In this document: positions 52,183-59,781 of the stretch, piece by piece
How positions within the stretch are numbered: the stretch's first letter is position 1
How the letters are laid out: the number at the start of each line of letters is the position of its first letter
Source of the DNA: Ideonella_A sakaiensis_A
Lineage (GTDB): Bacteria; Pseudomonadota; Gammaproteobacteria; Burkholderiales; Burkholderiaceae_C
Assembly: GCF_048320135.1 (NCBI RefSeq)
Contig: NZ_CP182947.1
Location: 1,612,001-1,676,000, forward strand
Length of the DNA: 64,000 nt
Direction: 5' to 3'
Notes under the pieces: model-generated
Seen by the model: only the letters and a program-made list of their open reading frames with translations
What the model was told of the DNA's origin: nothing
Databases searched by the model: none
Position numbers and translations under genes: made by a program

Positions 52183-52668
52183 ATGCGCCACGGCGCGCCG
52201 GCGCCAGTTGACGGGCAGTTGCCCGACCAGGTGCTGCAGAGTTATTGCGACGCATTGACCTCGCTGGCGCCGCGCATCGCGCTGGCGTGGATCTGGTTCG
52301 GCGAACCCGACGCCACCTTGGTGCAACCACAGATCGTCTCCGGCCGCGCTGCCGCCTACGCCCGCGATCTGCGCATCGAGCGCAACTGGCTGACGGCACG
52401 GGGCCCGGTCTTTCGCGCGATCGACGGCCGCCGTTCGCAGATCTTTCGGATCTCGCCGCAATCGGTCTGGCGGCCATGGCGCGAGGTGGCGCGCCAATAC
52501 GGCATCAGCAGCGTGATCGCGTTGCAGCTGCAGTCGACCACCGACCAGCGGCGCGGCCTGCTGGTGCTTTATTCGGATACCGAACAGTATTTCGATTTTC
52601 TCGGCGCCAGCGTGTTCCGCTCGATGGCCGACCTGTTCAGCGTCGTGTTGTCGAAGCAGGCCCGCTGA
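52183..52668 (+). CDS. GAF-like small sensory-domain protein
   Basis: A protein of at least 161 residues with the outline of a lone GAF domain: an N-terminal helix, IALAWIWFGEPD, then RNWLTARGPVFRAIDGRRSQIFRI, and ISSVIALQLQSTTDQRRGLLVLYSDTEQYFDFLG. No output domain is attached. The first ATG is 52183, but coding-like sequence continues in frame upstream to 52075, where AGGAG is followed five bases later by ATC-AAT-ACC, suggesting a rare ATC start or a sequence difference. Ligand and role unknown. Confidence 0.65.
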   Translation: MRHGAPAPVDGQLPDQVLQSYCDALTSLAPRIALAWIWFGEPDATLVQPQIVSGRAAAYARDLRIERNWLTARGPVFRAIDGRRSQIFRISPQSVWRPWREVARQYGISSVIALQLQSTTDQRRGLLVLYSDTEQYFDFLGASVFRSMADLFSVVLSKQAR

Positions 52669-52680
52669 CGCTGCCGGCGC

Positions 52681-53298
52681 TCAGGCCGTGGCCGGGCTGG
52701 TGTCGAGAAAACTCTGTCGCGCGAACAGCTTGGTCGCCAGTTTGGCGAGGTTCGGATGCTCGGTGCGCCAATCGATCTGCGGAAAACGGAAATCGAGGTA
52801 ACCAAGCGCGCAACCGACCGCGATATCGGCCAGCGACATGTGGATGCCGGTGCACCAGGGCTTTGCGGCAAGCCCGCGCGCCATCGCGGCAACCGCCGCA
52901 TCGACCCGGCTCAGCTGCCGGTCGACCCAGGCCTGGCTGCGCTGGCCTTCGCTGCGGCCATTCCAGGTCTGCTCGAGCCGCGCCAGGATCGCCGCATCGA
53001 GCACACCGTCGGCGAGCGCTTCCCAGGTGCGCACCTCGGCGCGTTCGCGGCCCCGCTCGGGCATCAGCTTGCCGACCGGCGACAGCGTGTCGATATATTC
53101 GACGATCACCCTCGAGTCGAACAAGGCCTCGCCGCCTTCCATCACCAGGCACGGTACCTTGCCGAGCGGATTCGATTGCAGGATCGCATCGCTGCCCCAG
53201 ACATCTTCGAGGACCAGCTCGAAATCCAGCTTCTTCTCGGCCATCACGATGCGCACCTTGCGCACATAAGGGCTGGTCAACGAACCAATCAGTTTCAT
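52681..53298 (-). CDS. Glutathione S-transferase family protein
   Basis: A 205-residue GST. The N-terminal thioredoxin-like domain begins KLIGSLTSPYVRKVRIVMAEKKL (catalytic Ser in the SPYVR turn) and includes PLGKVPCLVMEGG and FDSRVIVEYID, the glutathione-binding Ser region. The C-terminal helical domain follows, with MSLADIAVGCALGYLDFR. It resembles YibF-type GSTs; substrate unknown. It lies 58 bp downstream of the codA-like gene on the same strand. Confidence 0.9.
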   Translation of the reverse strand: MKLIGSLTSPYVRKVRIVMAEKKLDFELVLEDVWGSDAILQSNPLGKVPCLVMEGGEALFDSRVIVEYIDTLSPVGKLMPERGRERAEVRTWEALADGVLDAAILARLEQTWNGRSEGQRSQAWVDRQLSRVDAAVAAMARGLAAKPWCTGIHMSLADIAVGCALGYLDFRFPQIDWRTEHPNLAKLATKLFARQSFLDTSPATA

Positions 53299-53356
53299 GG
53301 GGTAGCCGGATATTGCATCTGGCGACGATTCTAGGGCCTCGACTCCGCTGCCGACT

Positions 53357-54640
53357 TCAGCGCTGCAGTGTCCAGTCGACCGTCGACGGACGACCCGGCA
53401 AATCGAGGCTCGCGGTGGCCGCCGGCGTGCGCGCGACGATGCGGCCGCGTCGCATCACCCACAGCCGGCTCGCGCGCAACCGGATCGCCTCGACCGGATC
53501 GCGCGCCTGCAGCAGCACCAGGTCTGCATCGCAGCCGACCGCAAGGCCGTGCCTGTCGAGCCCCATCAGCGCCGCCGCATTGGCGGTCACCGCATCGAAA
53601 CAGCGCCGCATCTGCGCCTGCGAGGTCATCTGCGCGACATGCAGGCCCATCTGCGCGACCTCGAGCATGTCGGCGCTGCCCATCGAATACCACGGGTCCA
53701 ACACGCAGTCATGGCCGAATCCGACATTGACGCCGGCGGCCATCAGCTCCGGCACGCGGGTCATGCCGCGGCGTTTCGGATAGGTGTCGTGGCGGCCCTG
53801 CAGCGTGATGTTGATCAGCGGGTTGGCGACGACATGGACACCGGCTTCGGCAATCAGCGGCAGCAGCTTCGACACATAGTAGTTGTCCATGCTGTGCATC
53901 GACGTCACATGCGAAGCCGTGACGCGGCCGTGCAGGCCGAGCCGCTGGGTGTGGAAGGCCAGCGTCTCGATGTGCCGCGACATCGGGTCGTCGGTTTCGT
54001 CGCAGTGCATGTCGACGCGCAGGCCGCGTTCGGCAGCCAGCTCGCACAGCAGCCGCACCGATTCGGCGCCTTCTGCCATCGTCCGCTCGAAATGCGGGAT
54101 GCCGCCGACGACATCGACGCCCATGTCGAGCGCGCGCTGCAGATTGGCCAGCGCATTCGGCGAGCGCAACACGCCGTCCTGCGGAAAAGCGACCAGCTGC
54201 AGGTCGAGGTAGGGCGCCACCCGCTTGCGCACCTCGAGCAAGGCCTCGACCGCCAGCAGCCGGTCGTCGCAGACATCGACATGGCTGCGGATCGCCAGCA
54301 GCCCCTTGCCGACCGCCCAGTCGCAGTAGGCCATTGCGCGATCGACCAGCGCCTGCTGCGTCAGCTGCGGCTTCAGTTCGCCCCACAGGGCAATGCCCTC
54401 GAGCAATGTGCCGCTGTCGTTGACCCGCGGCAGTCCGAAACTGAGCGCCGCGTCGAGGTGGAAATGCGGATCGACGAACGAAGCGCTGAGCAGCCAGCCG
54501 CCGGCATCGACGCGGCTGCAGTCGGCCGGCGCCGCCAGTGACGGTCCGATGTCGGCGATCCGGCCGTCGACGACCAGCAGCTGCTGGCCGCTGCGCCCGT
54601 CGGGCAGCGTCGCGTTGTCGATCAGCAGCGACGGCATCAC
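53357..54640 (-). CDS. codA: Cytosine deaminase-like amidohydrolase
   Basis: A 427-residue metal-dependent amidohydrolase of the CodA group. Metal and active-site motifs are DPHFHLDAAL, VDMHCDETDDPMSRHIET, VTASHVTSMHSM and GHDCVLDPWYSMGS, closely following E. coli cytosine deaminase, including the HCDE(T/I)DD acid. It would convert cytosine to uracil, or act on a related pyrimidine or pterin. It lies 17 bp downstream of topB, so they are probably co-transcribed. No codB permease is adjacent. Confidence 0.85.
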   Translation of the reverse strand: MMPSLLIDNATLPDGRSGQQLLVVDGRIADIGPSLAAPADCSRVDAGGWLLSASFVDPHFHLDAALSFGLPRVNDSGTLLEGIALWGELKPQLTQQALVDRAMAYCDWAVGKGLLAIRSHVDVCDDRLLAVEALLEVRKRVAPYLDLQLVAFPQDGVLRSPNALANLQRALDMGVDVVGGIPHFERTMAEGAESVRLLCELAAERGLRVDMHCDETDDPMSRHIETLAFHTQRLGLHGRVTASHVTSMHSMDNYYVSKLLPLIAEAGVHVVANPLINITLQGRHDTYPKRRGMTRVPELMAAGVNVGFGHDCVLDPWYSMGSADMLEVAQMGLHVAQMTSQAQMRRCFDAVTANAAALMGLDRHGLAVGCDADLVLLQARDPVEAIRLRASRLWVMRRGRIVARTPAATASLDLPGRPSTVDWTLQR

Positions 54641-54657
54641 GGTGCGCTGCCGCCGGC

Positions 54658-57249
54658 TCAGCCGGCGGCGGCCTTCTTCGCCGCGCTTTTCTTCGCGGCC
54701 GGCCGCGCCGCACGCGGCTCGAATTCGAAGCCGACCTTGCCGTCCTTCTTGTCGTAGACGAGGAAGGCCTTGAATTTGCGCCGCGTCTTGTTCGAGACAA
54801 AATTCTCCAGCAGGTCGGTCTTGCCGGTCGTCAGCAGCTTGTGCATCTGCTCGCGGGTGATCGGCTGCTGCAGGATGATCTTGCCGCTCTTGAAGTCGCA
54901 GGTGGAGTTAGGGCCGGTCGACTTCTCGCAGACATAGCTGCTGCCATGCTCGAACACATGGCTCTGGCACTTCGGGCACGGGCCGACGCTTTGCTGCTCG
55001 GAAAAATCGACCGCCTCGTTCGATTCGGCCGCCTTCGCGTCCTCGCCGAAATCGAATTCGAGTTTCCAGTTCTTCAGCTCGTCGTCGAAGCTCAGTTTCA
55101 GCTCGGCGGTGAACGGCCAACCGGCCTTCGAACGGAAACCTTCGAGCGGACCGATCTTCTTGTCGGTCAGCAGCTTCTCGACCTCGTGCAGCTCGAAGCT
55201 GCGGCTGCCGGGGATCTTGCTGATCGAAAAACCGCAGCCTTCGCCGCCTTCGCTCTTGCCGCCGCAGGTGAAGCGGCGGTAGTTTTCCTTGACGACGCCG
55301 CCGCAGTTCGGGCACGGCGTCTTCAGCGTCGCATAGTCGCCCGGGATCGTGTCGCGGTCGTATTCCTTGGCCTTCGCGACGACGCGTTCGGTCATCGCGG
55401 CGATCTCGGCCATGAACTTTTCGCGGCTCAACCGCCCCTTCTCCATTTCGGCGAGCTGGTATTCCCAGTTGCCGGTCAGTTCGGGCTTGGTCAGTTCCTC
55501 GACCTGCAGGCCGCGCAGCAGCGTCATCAGCTGGAAGGCCTTCGCAGTCGGCACCAGTTCGCGCCCTTCGCGCAGCATGTATTTCTCGAAGATCAGCCCT
55601 TCGATCGTCTGCGCCCGCGTCGCTGGCGTGCCCAGGCCCTTCTCGGCCATCGCCTCGCGCAGTTCGTCGTCGTCGATCAGCTTGCCGGCGCCTTCCATTG
55701 CCGACAGCAGCGTCGCTTCGGTATAACGCGCCGGCGGCTTGGTTTTCAGCGCATTGACGTCGACGGTTTCGGTCAGCACCTGCTCGCCGGGCTTGACCGC
55801 CACCAGCGTCGCATCGTCCTGCTCGAGTTCACGGCCATAAACCGCCAGCCAGCCCGGCTTGACCATCACCTTGCCGTTGGTCTGGAACTTGTGTTCCTTG
55901 CCGGCCGCCTGCACCGTCGAGATGCGCGTCGTGACCATGAACTCGGCCGCTGGATAGAACACCGCGATGAAGCGCTTGACGACCATGTCGTACAGCTTGG
56001 CCTCGATCTCGCTGAGGCTTTTCGGCGGCTGCAGCGTCGGGATGATCGCGAAGTGGTCCGACACCTTCGCGTTGTCGAACACCTTCTTGTTCGGCTTCAG
56101 GTACGACTCCGAAATCGCCTTTGCCGCATGCGGCGCGAGCGCGCGCAGCGGGCCCGGCATGTCTTCCTCGGCAATCATCCCCATCGTCTGCTTGACGACC
56201 GCCAGATAGTCCTCCGGCAGATGCCGGCTGTCGGTCCGCGGGTAGGTCAGCACCTTGTGTTTTTCGTACAAGGCCTGCGCCAGGCTCAGCGTGGTCTTGG
56301 CCGAGAAGCCGAAACGCGAGTTGGCCTCGCGCTGCAGCGTCGTCAGGTCGTACAGCCCCGGCGAATTCTGGCTGCTCGGCTTGGCTTCCTCGCTGACACT
56401 GGCCGGCTGGCCGCGCACCGCGTCGGCGACCGCCTGTGCATCGGCCTCGTTCCAGATCCGGTCGGCGCGTTGCTCCGGATCATCCGGATTCTTTTTCCAC
56501 GCCGGATCGAACCACTTGCCTTCGTACTCGCCGGCCTCGGCGGCAAAACCCGCCTTGATCTCCCAGTACGGCCGGGCAACGTGCTTGCGGATCTTCTCCT
56601 CGCGCTCGACGACGATCGACAGTGTCGGCGTCTGCACCCGGCCGACGGTGGTCAGGAAGAAGCCGCCATCGCGCGAGTTGAACGCCGTCATCGCACGGGT
56701 GCCGTTGATGCCAACCAGCCAGTCGGCCTCGCTGCGGCTGCGGGCGGCGTCCGACAGGCCCTGCAGTTCCTGGTCGCTGCGCAACTGGGCAAAACCGTCG
56801 CGGATCGCCTGCGGCGTCATGCTCTGCAGCCACAGCCGGCGGATCGGCTTGTCGATGCCCTTCTTCGCACCACCCGCGTACTGCACGATCAGCCGGAAGA
56901 TCAGTTCGCCTTCGCGTCCGGCGTCGCAGGCATTGATCAGTTCGGTCACGTCCTTGCGCTTGACCAGCCTGACCACCGCATTCAGGCGCGTCTTCGCCTT
57001 GTCGATCGGCGCCAGATCGAAATGCGGCGGGATCACCGGCAGGTGGTTGAAGCTCCATTTGCCGCGCTTGACGTCGTATTCCTCGGGCGCCTTGATCTCG
57101 ACCAGGTGGCCGACCGCACTGGTCACCAGATAGGTCTCGTTCTCGAAATAGTCATCGTGTTTCTCGAACTTGCCCACCTGCGGCGTCAGCGCGCGCACGA
57201 TGTCCTGGGCCACGCTGGGCTTTTCCGCAATGATCAGTGTCTTGCTCAT
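54658..57249 (-). CDS. topB: DNA topoisomerase III
   Basis: An 863-residue type IA topoisomerase. The Toprim domain begins KTLIIAEKPSVAQDIVRAL, with the acidic site INACDAGREGELIF. The active tyrosine is in VLTYPRTDSRHLPED. C-terminal zinc-ribbon-like repeats are present (CPNCGGVVKENYRRFTCGG; CPKCQSHVFEHGSSYVCE) followed by a Lys/Ala-rich basic tail. It relaxes and decatenates DNA. The ATG at 57249 is the family start. It is divergent from the SET-domain gene. Confidence 0.94.
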   Translation of the reverse strand: MSKTLIIAEKPSVAQDIVRALTPQVGKFEKHDDYFENETYLVTSAVGHLVEIKAPEEYDVKRGKWSFNHLPVIPPHFDLAPIDKAKTRLNAVVRLVKRKDVTELINACDAGREGELIFRLIVQYAGGAKKGIDKPIRRLWLQSMTPQAIRDGFAQLRSDQELQGLSDAARSRSEADWLVGINGTRAMTAFNSRDGGFFLTTVGRVQTPTLSIVVEREEKIRKHVARPYWEIKAGFAAEAGEYEGKWFDPAWKKNPDDPEQRADRIWNEADAQAVADAVRGQPASVSEEAKPSSQNSPGLYDLTTLQREANSRFGFSAKTTLSLAQALYEKHKVLTYPRTDSRHLPEDYLAVVKQTMGMIAEEDMPGPLRALAPHAAKAISESYLKPNKKVFDNAKVSDHFAIIPTLQPPKSLSEIEAKLYDMVVKRFIAVFYPAAEFMVTTRISTVQAAGKEHKFQTNGKVMVKPGWLAVYGRELEQDDATLVAVKPGEQVLTETVDVNALKTKPPARYTEATLLSAMEGAGKLIDDDELREAMAEKGLGTPATRAQTIEGLIFEKYMLREGRELVPTAKAFQLMTLLRGLQVEELTKPELTGNWEYQLAEMEKGRLSREKFMAEIAAMTERVVAKAKEYDRDTIPGDYATLKTPCPNCGGVVKENYRRFTCGGKSEGGEGCGFSISKIPGSRSFELHEVEKLLTDKKIGPLEGFRSKAGWPFTAELKLSFDDELKNWKLEFDFGEDAKAAESNEAVDFSEQQSVGPCPKCQSHVFEHGSSYVCEKSTGPNSTCDFKSGKIILQQPITREQMHKLLTTGKTDLLENFVSNKTRRKFKAFLVYDKKDGKVGFEFEPRAARPAAKKSAAKKAAAG

Positions 57250-57387
57250 GTTCAGCTTGTTGTCATCCTGGTGTCTATCCCGAACCTCGATGGATGCCAC
57301 CAACGATACAGGTCCATACAATCCGTCTTCTCGCGCGAGCGCACGTGCACGCGCGCGCCCACCAATTCAATGTAACCAAAGATCACG

Positions 57388-57906
57388 ATGAAGCAAGCGG
57401 CGGCTCGGGGCAGGTCTGGCGGCAGTCAGCAGCGGCGCATACAGATGCGCCGCAGCGCGGTTCACGGGAAGGGGGTCTATGCGCTGACGTCGTTCGAGCC
57501 CGAGCAGCGCGTGATCGAATATGTTGGTGAGGTGATCAGTTGGAAGGAGGCGCTGCGCCGCCATCCGCATGATCCGCAAGACCCGAACCATACCTTCTAT
57601 TTCCACATCGACGATTCGAAGGTCATCGATGGCGGCGTCGGCGGCAATCTGTCGCGCTGGATCAACCATGGTTGCGACCCGAACTGCGATACCGAAGTCG
57701 TCGATGGCCGCGTCTTCGTGAAGGCGGTGCGTCCGATCGAGGCCGGCGAGGAGTTGTTCTACGATTACAACCTGGTGATCGACGAACGACACACACCTTC
57801 GCTGAAGAAGCAGTTCGCCTGCCGTTGCGGAGCCGCGAGCTGCCGCGGTACGATGCTCGCACCGAAACGCCCGAGCCGGAAGAATGGCAAGAATGGCCAT
57901 GGCTGA
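57388..57906 (+). CDS. SET-domain protein methyltransferase
   Basis: A 172-residue protein with a complete SET domain. The N-terminal part is RRSAVHGKGVYALTSF (SAM-binding GKGVYA), the core is RWINHGCDPNCDTE (NHxCxPN) followed by EELFYDYN, and a post-SET cysteine cluster CRCGAASCRG closes it. These are the features of eukaryotic-type lysine methyltransferases, which some bacteria carry. The target is unknown; ribosomal or DNA-associated proteins are possibilities. Basic, Lys/Arg-rich ends. Its stop lies inside the birA start region, so the two genes are coupled. Confidence 0.88.
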   Translation: MKQAAARGRSGGSQQRRIQMRRSAVHGKGVYALTSFEPEQRVIEYVGEVISWKEALRRHPHDPQDPNHTFYFHIDDSKVIDGGVGGNLSRWINHGCDPNCDTEVVDGRVFVKAVRPIEAGEELFYDYNLVIDERHTPSLKKQFACRCGAASCRGTMLAPKRPSRKNGKNGHG

Positions 57907-58837
57907 TACCCGGCTGCAGTGGGGTGCGGAAGCGCTGTGGGAACAGCTGCACAGCCTGCTGCCCGGCCTCAGCGTCGAGATCGCCGCCAGCCTGCCGTCG
58001 ACCAACAGCACGCTGCTCGAACGTGCCCGGGTCGGCTCGGCAGTGAGCGATCCGACCGCCGGGCCGACGCCTGCGGCGGTCAGGCGCAGCGTCGAAAGCA
58101 GCGCCTTCGGCCGCCGCGCGGCCGACTGGCAGCCGTGCCTGCTGGTGGCCGAGGAGCAGACCGCCGGGCGAGGCCGCATGGGCCGCGACTGGTATTCCGA
58201 GCCGCTCGCATCGCTGACCTTCTCGCTCGCGATTCCGCTGGCGCCGCGAGACTGGTCGGGGCTTTCGCTGGCGATCGGCGTGATGCTCGCCAACGCGCTC
58301 GATCCGCCGACCGCAGGCGGCAAGCAACGCATCGGCATCAAATGGCCGAACGATCTCTGGCTGATCGATCCGGCCGGCCATGCCGGGGTCGGCCGCAAGC
58401 TTGGCGGCATCCTGATCGAAACCGTCTCCAGCGGCTCGAAACGGCTGGCAGTGATCGGCATCGGCCTCAATGTGACAAAGCCGTCGCCGGTGCACACGAT
58501 CCCGGGCAGCAGCGGTTTTGCCTGCGTCAGCGAAATCGAGCCGTCGCTCGATGCGCCGCAGGCTTTGGCCAGGGTCGCACTGCCGCTGGTCGAAGGCCTG
58601 CTGGTCTTCGAGAAAGCCGGTTATGCCGCATTTGCCGAGCGCTTCGCCGCGCGTGACCTGCTGCTCGATCGCCCGGTCGTGACGACCCGCGACGATGTGC
58701 CGCACGGCACCGCCCGCGGCGTTGCTGCCGACGGCAGCCTGTTCGTCGACACCGACAGCGGCCGCATCCAGTTGCACAGTGGCGAGGTCAGCGTGCGGCC
58801 GCGGCCGCGGCCGACACCGGCAGGGCCGGCATGTTGA
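57899..58837 (+). CDS. birA: Biotin-[acetyl-CoA-carboxylase] ligase, no HTH domain
   Basis: A 312-residue biotin protein ligase of the monofunctional type: the N-terminal repressor helix-turn-helix is missing. The catalytic motif QTAGRGRMGRDWYSEP (GRGRxGR, biotin-AMP binding) and IGIKWPNDLWL are intact, followed by GGILIET and IGLNV. It attaches biotin to carboxylase carriers. ATG 57899 overlaps the SET gene stop; ATG 57884 is an alternative. An insertion with several Arg/Ser residues (about 50-75) lies between the start helix and the motif. Confidence 0.92.
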   Translation: MADTRLQWGAEALWEQLHSLLPGLSVEIAASLPSTNSTLLERARVGSAVSDPTAGPTPAAVRRSVESSAFGRRAADWQPCLLVAEEQTAGRGRMGRDWYSEPLASLTFSLAIPLAPRDWSGLSLAIGVMLANALDPPTAGGKQRIGIKWPNDLWLIDPAGHAGVGRKLGGILIETVSSGSKRLAVIGIGLNVTKPSPVHTIPGSSGFACVSEIEPSLDAPQALARVALPLVEGLLVFEKAGYAAFAERFAARDLLLDRPVVTTRDDVPHGTARGVAADGSLFVDTDSGRIQLHSGEVSVRPRPRPTPAGPAC

Positions 58838-59763
58838 GGCTCGTCGCGCTGGCGCTGCTGCTGGCCAATCTGCTGTATTTCACGTGGACACTCGGCTGGC
58901 TCGATGCGGTGGTCGGCGTGCCGGCACGCGGTGACCGCGAACCGCAACGGATGCAGCGCCAACTGAATCCGGAGATCGTGCAACTGACGCCGGTCGATGC
59001 AGGCGCCGCCGCCGGCACGGTGACCGCGGCGATGCCGCCGCCTGCCGCGCCAGCCGCATCCGAGGTGGTCGCCGCGGCGTCGAAGCCGGCCAGTGCCGCG
59101 CCGGCGCTGCAGGTCGCCGCAGCGGCGTCGACGCCGCCTTCGGCATCGGCAGCTGCGACCAAGGCAGCTTCGGCAGCGGCACGCGCATCGGCTCCGGCTC
59201 CGGCTCCCGCTCTCGCCCAGGCATCGGCGCCGTCGCCAGCGTCCGCGCCGGCAAAGGCGGAGGCAGCGGCCAGCGCGGTGCCGGCCGTCAAGCTCGCCTG
59301 CGTCGAGGCCGGGCCGTTCGACGCCACCGCGCTCGCTGCAGCAGAAACCGCGTTGCGCTCAGCATCGCTGCCGCCAGCCAGCTGGGCGCAACGGCGCGTC
59401 AGCGGCAATGGCGAATGGATGATCTACATGGGGCCCTACCCGGACGACGCGTGGATCGAGCGCAAGAAAGCCGAACTGTCGCGCATTCGCGGCGGGTTGG
59501 ACTACAACGTTGTCGGGCCGACGTCGCAATACGGCCGCGGCATCTCGCTCGGCCGCTTCGGATCGCAGGCCGAGGCCGACAAACGCCTCGACGAACTGCG
59601 CCCGCGCGGCATCCGCACCGCGCGCGTGATCCAGTCGGGCGAAGGTCCGGCCAAGACCGCCTTGCGTTTTGCGAAGGCCGATCCGGCGCTGCTCGAACGG
59701 CTGGCTGCCGTCCAGTGGCCTGAGGGCCAGAACGGTCTGACCCCCTGCGCGGCGACGCGCTGA
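58831..59763 (+). CDS. SPOR-domain-like membrane protein
   Basis: A 310-residue protein. One membrane helix near the N-terminus (LRLVALALLLANLLYFTWTL) is followed by a long Ala/Pro/Ser-rich periplasmic linker (about 55-150) and a C-terminal SPOR-like domain (about 155-265). The latter has the phrases VEAGPFDA, WMIYMGPYPDDAWIERKKAEL and GISLGRFGSQAEADKRLDEL typical of peptidoglycan-binding SPOR repeats. It overlaps birA by seven bases. In many betaproteobacteria coaX sits between birA and this gene; here it does not. Confidence 0.82.
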   Translation: MLRLVALALLLANLLYFTWTLGWLDAVVGVPARGDREPQRMQRQLNPEIVQLTPVDAGAAAGTVTAAMPPPAAPAASEVVAAASKPASAAPALQVAAAASTPPSASAAATKAASAAARASAPAPAPALAQASAPSPASAPAKAEAAASAVPAVKLACVEAGPFDATALAAAETALRSASLPPASWAQRRVSGNGEWMIYMGPYPDDAWIERKKAELSRIRGGLDYNVVGPTSQYGRGISLGRFGSQAEADKRLDELRPRGIRTARVIQSGEGPAKTALRFAKADPALLERLAAVQWPEGQNGLTPCAATR

Positions 59764-59781
59764 GCGCGCCGACCGCTGGCG

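Noticed and set aside
54538..57375. A 945-codon plus-strand frame opposite topB
   Set aside because: Antisense to a complete topoisomerase III; Arg/Leu/Gln-rich shadow without motifs.
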